Shown: positions 28,901 through 34,464 of the stretch, piece after piece
Numbering within the stretch: the stretch's first letter is position 1
Layout of the letters: each line of letters opens with the position of its first letter
Assembly: GCF_000003605.2 (NCBI RefSeq)
Contig: NW_003137822.1
Coordinates: 227,095 to 261,558, forward strand
Length of the DNA: 34,464 nt
Reading direction: 5' to 3'
DNA from: Saccoglossus kowalevskii
Taxonomy: Eukaryota; Hemichordata; Enteropneusta; Harrimaniidae
Made by a program: the position numbers and the translations under genes
The notes under the pieces: generated by a model
The model's database searches: none
The model's input: the letters and a program-made list of their open reading frames with translations, nothing else
What the model was told of the DNA's origin: nothing

Positions 28901-31900
28901 GGGTGAACTAATCCTATGTTGCAAGCTGAGTCAACTCGTCTAATGTTGCAAGCTTGGTCAACTGTTCTAATGTTGCAAGCTGGGTCAACTGTTCCAATGT
29001 TGCAAGCTGAGTCAACTGCTCCAATGTAACAAGCTGGGTCAACTGTTTCGATGTTGCAAGCTTGGTCAACTATTCCTATGTTGCAAGCTTGGTCAACTAT
29101 CCCTATGTTGCAAGCTGAGTCAACTGTTCCAATGTTGCAAGCTGGTCCAACTGTTCCAATGTTGCAAGCTGGGTCAACTGTTTCGATGTTGCAAGCTTGG
29201 TCAACTATTTCTATGTTGCAAGCTTGGTCAACTATCCCTATGTTGCAAGCTGGTCCAACTGCTCCAATGTTACAAGCTGGGTCAACTGTTCCGATGTTGC
29301 AAGCTTGGTCAACTATGTTGCAAGCCGAGTCAACTGTTCCAATGTTGCAAGCTGGGTCAACTGTTCCAATGTTGCAAGCTGGTCCAACTGTTCAAATGTT
29401 GCAATCTGGGTCAACTGTTCAAATGTTGCAAGCTTGGTCAACTATTCCTATGTTGCAAGCTTGGTCAACTATCCCTATGTTGCAAGCTGAGTCAACTGCT
29501 CCAATGTTACAAGCTGGGTCAACTGCTCCAATGTTGCAAGCTGGTCCAACTGTTCCAATGTTGCAAGCTGGGTCAACTGTTTCGATGTTGCAAGCTTGGT
29601 CAACTATGTTGCAAGCCGAGTCAACTGTTCCAATGTTGCAAGCTGGGTCAACTGTTCCAATGTTGCAATCTGGGTCAACTGTTCCAATGTTGCAACCTGA
29701 GTCAACTGCTCCAATGTTACAAGCTGGGTCAACTGTTCCGATGTTGCAAGCTTGGTCAACTATTCCTATGTTGCAAGCTGGGTCAACTGTTCCAATGTTG
29801 CAAGTTGAGTCAACTGTTCCAATGTTGCAGGCTTGGTTAAATGTTTCTATGTTGCAAGTTGAGTCAGCTGCTCCAATGTTACAAGCTGGGTCAACTGTTC
29901 CAATGTTGCAAGCTTGGTCAAATGTTTCAATGTTGCAAGTTGAGTCATCTGTTCAAATGTTGCAATCTGGGTCAAATGTTTCTATGTTGCAAGTTGAGTC
30001 AGCTGCTCCAATGTTACAAGCTGGGTCAACTGTTCCAATGTTGCAAGCTTGGTCAAATGTTTCAATGTTGCAAGTTGAGTCAACTGCTCCAATGTTACAA
30101 GCTGGGTCAACTGATTCAATTTTGCCAGCTGAACACATACAGATAAATTTTTTTTGGAGGGGGGTTGAATGATGCATTTGCATAGCATTATTTTGGACTA
30201 ATTATCAAATTTGGTATTTTTATTACATATTATTTGTTATGACCAACTGTATAGTATAACCAACTAATACACTCCAAGACTTTAAACCAGCCAGAAAACT
30301 ACAAATTGATCGCTGAGTGGAAGAAAACTGTCCGAGGGTTTAACACTCTTGGGAAGATAAGGTATGTAATAACAACATTTTCTTGTTAGCGTATATATCT
30401 TGTTTATTGATTTCCCGGGGATACGACGACATGGACATACTGCGGTTGTCAGTCCCCATAGCGACTTGATCGAGAGTATAGAATTATATGTTATGGAGTA
30501 GATTTTTTTAACCAGTTTCTCTGTGTTTAGAAATTTGAGCTTCTTGTTTGATTTTTTTTCTTTTATTGTTAATGTGGGTTATTTTTGATGTATTCGGAAT
30601 TTATATATATATATATATATATATTGTATTTCACAGAACAATGTCAGTGGAACCACGTGGCAGTCTGGAGGCCACAATGGGTTATTACAACGACGATATG
30701 GAAAATGGTGCCGATACACTGTATAACTTCCAACTATTGGACCACCTTGAAGAAGACCTTACTGGCTTCAATATTGAAACACTCGTAAAAGAATGGCTTA
30801 TTGCTAAAAATAATACTGGCTACAACGATAGGTGGTATACCTGGGTGGTATGTACATTTTTGCTGATCCTAGATATTTCGTAACTGAATAGGTCACGGCA
30901 TTGGTGTTACTCATGGTCTTGCTTGTCTGTGTGGCGATCTCATATTACGCTTCGACAACAATGGTTTTGCAATTGTTGATAGAGGGCGCATCCACACCAC
31001 ATTGACCATTCATGTACAAGTCTTGTACCTGCACAGGTCCAAAAAAAATATTTTATAAACTCGAATTCAAATCGATATTATCAGGAGAGGTACACAATGA
31101 ATGAATATGTCGTTAGTTATGTCGTATAATTGAACGAGAATTTAATAATTTCGTTGTTTATTATTTCAAACTATTTAGTGGCATCAACCTTGTGTAGTAT
31201 CTATATTTCACTCACTTTTGAAAGCAAGAACTCTCGTAAAAAAAAAACGCTATTTTTAAAGAAAAAGGTAAGGTACTATTAACAAATATATTTGTTTTTG
31301 CAGATTGGAGATCTCAACAACAAAAGGGTTGCTAGTCGCTATGGTAACCAGTATGTGAATACTCTAAATGCATTGGTGTTTTTATTGCCCGGAGTGCCCA
31401 TTAATTATTATGGAGAAGAGATAGGTATGGAAAGTCTCGATGACGACAACGACGTATTAAAATTGGAATTAGATAACCAAGTAGCCAGAAATGGGAGTAT
31501 GAGAAAAAGAGAAGCAGATGTCAGCGATGATGACAGTAAGGGGCAAGGAAATAACACTGTAAGTATAAACTCAATTACTAAAGTGGGGGGGGGCATATCA
31601 ACAGAGCATGTTTACGTAGTAAACGACAATATTGCATTTGTATTGTCAACAACCCGGTTCTAGTCCCATGTCCCACTCCACCGCTACGCTAAAGAACATG
31701 TTACACCGGTTACTTAACCGTGACAACATTAGTTCTCAACAAAAGCTGATCCATGTTGCATGTTGACAGACTGTGGTTGAAGCTTGTTGATTCGTGTATA
31801 ATGACCTTAAAGGGGAATTATAACGAATACGCACGAATGCAATCCAGGGAGTACCCTCTTTGGAATAATTATCACGCGGATGAGACAAAGCAAATACTGA

Positions 31901-33577
31901 CTACAATTAGTACAGCCTTCGTCAGTGCCTTTACAGATATGCATTACGACGTACATCGTACTTATAAAACAGTGTGTGCCATCATTTAAAGATTGACAGA
32001 AGACAGATCACTTACTGTTATCCAGCCACTTTAATCCCCATAACAGTTCATTTTCGCAACAAAACGAAATTTAACATAGCTATAAGATAGGGATATATTC
32101 ATGTTTTACTAATTAGTACAAACATAAACAACTCATGTCTACACAAGGGTCAAATCGTCAGAAACAATCGCATCTCAAAAACTATAAATACATTAACAGA
32201 AAGGTGAAAGTGCTTTCTATATATATTAATTTTTGCGTTATTTGTGAATTTAGAAGTTTGATGGGGGCGATTTTAGTTTTGAAAAAAAGATGTACTAATA
32301 ATGAATAACAACAGAATCTGTATAAATTTTCAGCATGCCTTGGAGTTTATACAGTTTACTGTTTTTTTGTGTGTGTGGTAAAACAATCATTTCTGCGTAT
32401 TTTGTGAATATAACCACCTGATACAGATATGTATGTATGCATAGGTTGTACAAATAATATATTACAGGGAATGTTTCCTGACAAATAACTACATTAGTTA
32501 CATTTTTTACCAATCTTGTCATTCTTTAAAGTCAAAATGAATGACACCTGGCAACTGTGACTGTGTTTATGTGAACAATCTGTATTGCTATTAATGATAG
32601 GTCCCGTCAACTACAGTATCTAACGCCGGTCCAGTGCAGTCGAGTACTGATCGCGATATCCAGGTGACGACGACCCCAGCCGATGACGTGGCACCAGTAA
32701 GTTCAAAGGTCACGAAGGTGAGTGGTGCGATAAGATAAATATGATAAATTAGCACAATTACGAGTTCAGTTATTGTTAAGTCGTATGAAATCCTAATGAA
32801 ATACGCTGTTATCACTAATGGAAACGATACGTTGCGATGATGCTAGTATCAATCAGTGAAAATAAATAAAGAATGATTGTATTAACAGATACCAGTACAA
32901 GCGAAGTACGTGAAACCAGTGCAATCGAATGTAGAAGCCAATTTGAGTCCAATGCAATGGGATGATAGCACCAATGGTGGATTTTCGAATTCCTCTGAAC
33001 TTATCGTACCGGTGCACTCGAACTACAAGCAGATTAATGTGGCGGTATGTTGAACTACTTATATTTAATGTGTCGAATGCGTTACACAGAAAAAAGTTGT
33101 AAGCGGCGGAGTTGAACCCAAGTGGTCGATGACGTCATCCATACTTTGATGATGGTTGAATAACTTTCTTTGTAACCAGTTCATATCACATTGACCGAAA
33201 AAGCCTTGCTTCATTCTTACTAAGATAATTTTATATTGCAGGCTCAACTTGGCATGGAGACGTCTACTATGGCCCTCTTCAAACAAATATCAAATTTGCG
33301 ACGATGGGAAGTGTCGCTGTTAGCAGGAGATATTAGTAGTGTCCTCGTAACCGAAGACATATACTCCTTTATTAGGCAATACGAAGAGTGGGCACCTTAT
33401 TTTGTCTCCCTCAACGTTGGAGACGAAACTATCACCGCAGATTACAATGCGCTGGACACACGATTACCAACTGAAGGCACACTAGTGTTCACAACAGACA
33501 CAGAAAGAGAGGGGACCATAGTTAATTTCAAGCAATTAACAGTTAGCGCTGGCGAAGCGATCGTTGTTCAATTTTAG
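25513..33577 (+). CDS. SLC3A2-like: Gene C: SLC3-family amino-acid transporter heavy chain (4F2hc/rBAT-like), 713/706 aa, 11 exons
   Basis: Exons: 25513-25891, 26830-27009, 27610-27755, 27969-28094, 28308-28436, 30255-30361, 30637-30847, 31304-31558, 32601-32717 (or 32696), 32889-33044, 33242-33577 (TAG). The joined frame is open. Exon 6 was found by its homology to gene B exon 6 (LIH..T..QPE...L...W) with a TATAG acceptor and phase-2 end; it is 12 nt shorter than in A and B. The short tail begins [13 protein letters not shown] precedes the membrane helix at about 68-90; C95 in STPRC is the light-chain Cys. The ectodomain has DFIPNHSSD (D193), [22 protein letters not shown] (M292 and R294 replace Arg and the nucleophile Asp, the same MVRD-type pattern as the QVRD of human 4F2hc), VEPRG (E361 kept), IGDLNN (HD lost), NYYGEEIGM and SPMQW. 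Exon 8 carries a longer acidic/basic insert after the EEIGM motif and exon 9 a Thr/Ser/Pro/Val linker. Inferred to be a plasma-membrane heavy chain without glycosidase activity. It is closest to gene B in exon structure. Confidence 0.91.
25928..25992. repeat. (TA)n microsatellite, gene C intron 1
   Basis: About 32 TA dinucleotides, starting 37 bases after the exon 1 donor. Confidence 0.95.
26493..26681. mobile_element. MITE with TACTGAAAAACATGT ends, gene C intron 1
   Basis: The left end TACTGAAAAACATGT and the reverse complement of the right end TACTGTAAAACATGT match at 14 of 15 positions, with TA at both borders. Inside are repeated TAGCGAA motifs and a 17-bp tandem pair (TCGCGAAAAAGACATG, about 26637-26670). 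No ORF. The TACTG(T)RAAA ends and TTTAGCG core link it to the MITE at 12203-12413. Confidence 0.7.
28649..30133. repeat. 27-bp minisatellite, about 55 units, gene C intron 5
   Basis: Head-to-tail units, mostly 27 bp, of the form TTGCAAGCTGGGTCAACTG + TTCCAATG, with variants GGGTCA, GAGTCA, TTGGTCA and GGTCCA and two 21-bp units. Higher-order blocks recur (for example around 29050-29330 and 29440-29610). The first and last units both read TTGCCAGCTGA. It lies wholly inside the intron between exons 5 (ends 28436) and 6 (starts 30255). Confidence 0.97.
32601..32717 (+). CDS. Gene C exon 9: linker exon with two in-frame donor sites
   Basis: A phase-0 exon encoding a Val/Thr/Ser/Pro linker. Two strong donors lie 21 nt apart: CCA|GTAAGT after 32696 and AAG|GTGAGT after 32717. 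Both keep the frame, giving 32 or 39 codons. It is the counterpart of gene B exon 9, with little sequence conservation beyond composition. Confidence 0.8.
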
Positions 33578-33632
33578 TGTATTTTCTATGTTGTATGTGT
33601 ATTAGATGCGTCAGCTACAATTGTTGATTTGA

Positions 33633-33638
33633 AATAAA
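33633..33638 (+). promoter_or_regulatory. Polyadenylation signal AATAAA of gene C
   Basis: AATAAA 56 nt after the TAG, followed by a TG-rich sequence. It implies a very short 3' UTR. Confidence 0.6.
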
Positions 33639-33639
33639 A

Positions 33640-34464
33640 TTGATTCTGAGTGCCCTAGAATCTCGCCTGTTTTTTATGTGAATGGTTCCAAAATAATAAA
33701 CAATTTGTAAACAATATATGATACAGGTAGCACGGGAAACCCAGTAATCATGAGTAGTGGGATGGACATACTGGTACCGGCTGGTAGAAAATATTGGACA
33801 TAAAACAGAAGTATAGTCTGTATATGTGCACTAGGTCATGGGCGGTGTACACACGTGGTAGGATGACCGTCAACACGCAACAATTACGATGATTCAAATT
33901 GTAATTTTCAGTATCCTACATTAATCTGATTTTTGAACTAGTAATCTAGTAATCAATAGCTTTTCAGTCATTCCGTAGCAGTTTTTAGACAGTGTTTTGC
34001 GAACACACGCGTATACATGTATATAGAATGCAATTTCTTTCCTCGTCATCAATTAACGAGATAATTTATTTCATCCCACTTATTACTTATATGGCAAACT
34101 GACATCTAGGTCGGAAAATAAAGTTTTCTCCAGTCGCTAATACGGAGACCACGTCTATCGAAATCCAAGGAACACCAAACTAGCATTATCGCAGACGATC
34201 CCATGTATCCTGGTGCTCACTTCGTCACAAATAGATATCATTACTAGAAACTGATTTGAAATTTGTTGAAAAAATAGAAGATTTGTTGAAAAAAAATTGC
34301 AAGAAAAACTTTCAAGAAAAATATAAATGTACAGAGGCGACACTCCGAAAAAAAACAAAACTACACATGTTTGACCCATTAGCATGTAATCATGTCATCA
34401 GAATAAACGAGGCATACACGTAGAGAATGTCTGTTCACAGGCCCGTAGTTTGGGGGGGGGGGGG
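33640..34464. other. 3' flank of gene C
   Basis: AT-rich non-coding sequence ending in a G homopolymer (34453-34464) at the window edge. No gene, RNA or clear repeat seen. Confidence 0.5.

Noticed and set aside
28649-30133. CRISPR array
   Set aside because: Direct tandem units without unique spacers, in a eukaryotic intron; a minisatellite.
29051-30172. 373-codon ORF as a repetitive-protein gene
   Set aside because: It lies inside a gene C intron, is a stop-free 27-bp minisatellite that is open in more than one frame, and neighbouring units of the same array contain stops. No evidence of coding.

Overview
This is eukaryotic genomic DNA. Coding signal is split into short exons with GT..AG introns in consistent phases. 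The DNA is AT-rich, has long introns, microsatellites, a minisatellite and decayed transposable elements, and contains one assembly gap (N run 15937-16188). It most resembles a marine invertebrate animal. A hemichordate, cephalochordate or similar taxon is plausible, but the species cannot be fixed from the sequence alone.

The window holds three paralogous genes for SLC3-family heavy chains of heteromeric amino-acid transporters (4F2hc/rBAT-type, single-pass type II membrane glycoproteins with an alpha-glucosidase-like ectodomain). Gene A is on the minus strand (ATG 6062, stop 541; 11 coding exons, 650 aa predicted). Gene B is on the plus strand (ATG 11443, stop 23132; 11 exons, 724 aa). Gene C is on the plus strand (ATG 25513, stop 33577; 11 exons, 713 or 706 aa depending on the donor used in exon 9). 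A and B are head-to-head across about 5.4 kb; B and C are tandem and separated by about 2.4 kb. I assembled all three by hand from splice sites; each joined reading frame is open and a multiple of three.

All three proteins have a cytoplasmic tail, a 'K/R-E/D-E-L' segment before the membrane helix like SLC3A2, and a Cys just outside the membrane (C102, C142, C95) at the position used for the disulfide with an SLC7 light chain. They also have a full glucosidase-like barrel that keeps domain B (as in rBAT/SLC3A1), unlike vertebrate 4F2hc. The glucosidase catalytic residues are lost to different degrees: A keeps most, C fewer, B almost none. B and C share an extra Ser/Thr/acidic linker exon that A lacks.

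Layout: 1-540 is the 3' flank of A. 541-6062 is gene A, with an intron made almost wholly of a (TTTA)n microsatellite. 6063-11442 is intergenic, with a palindrome, hairpin repeats and two broken LINE 3' ends. 11443-23132 is gene B, with a MITE in intron 1, a gap in intron 5, a 96-bp duplication in intron 6 and a 1.55-kb TIR transposon in intron 7. 23133-25512 is intergenic. 25513-33577 is gene C, with a MITE in intron 1 and a 1.5-kb 27-bp minisatellite in intron 5. 33578-34464 is the 3' flank. I see no prokaryotic features, no CRISPR and no tRNA or rRNA gene.
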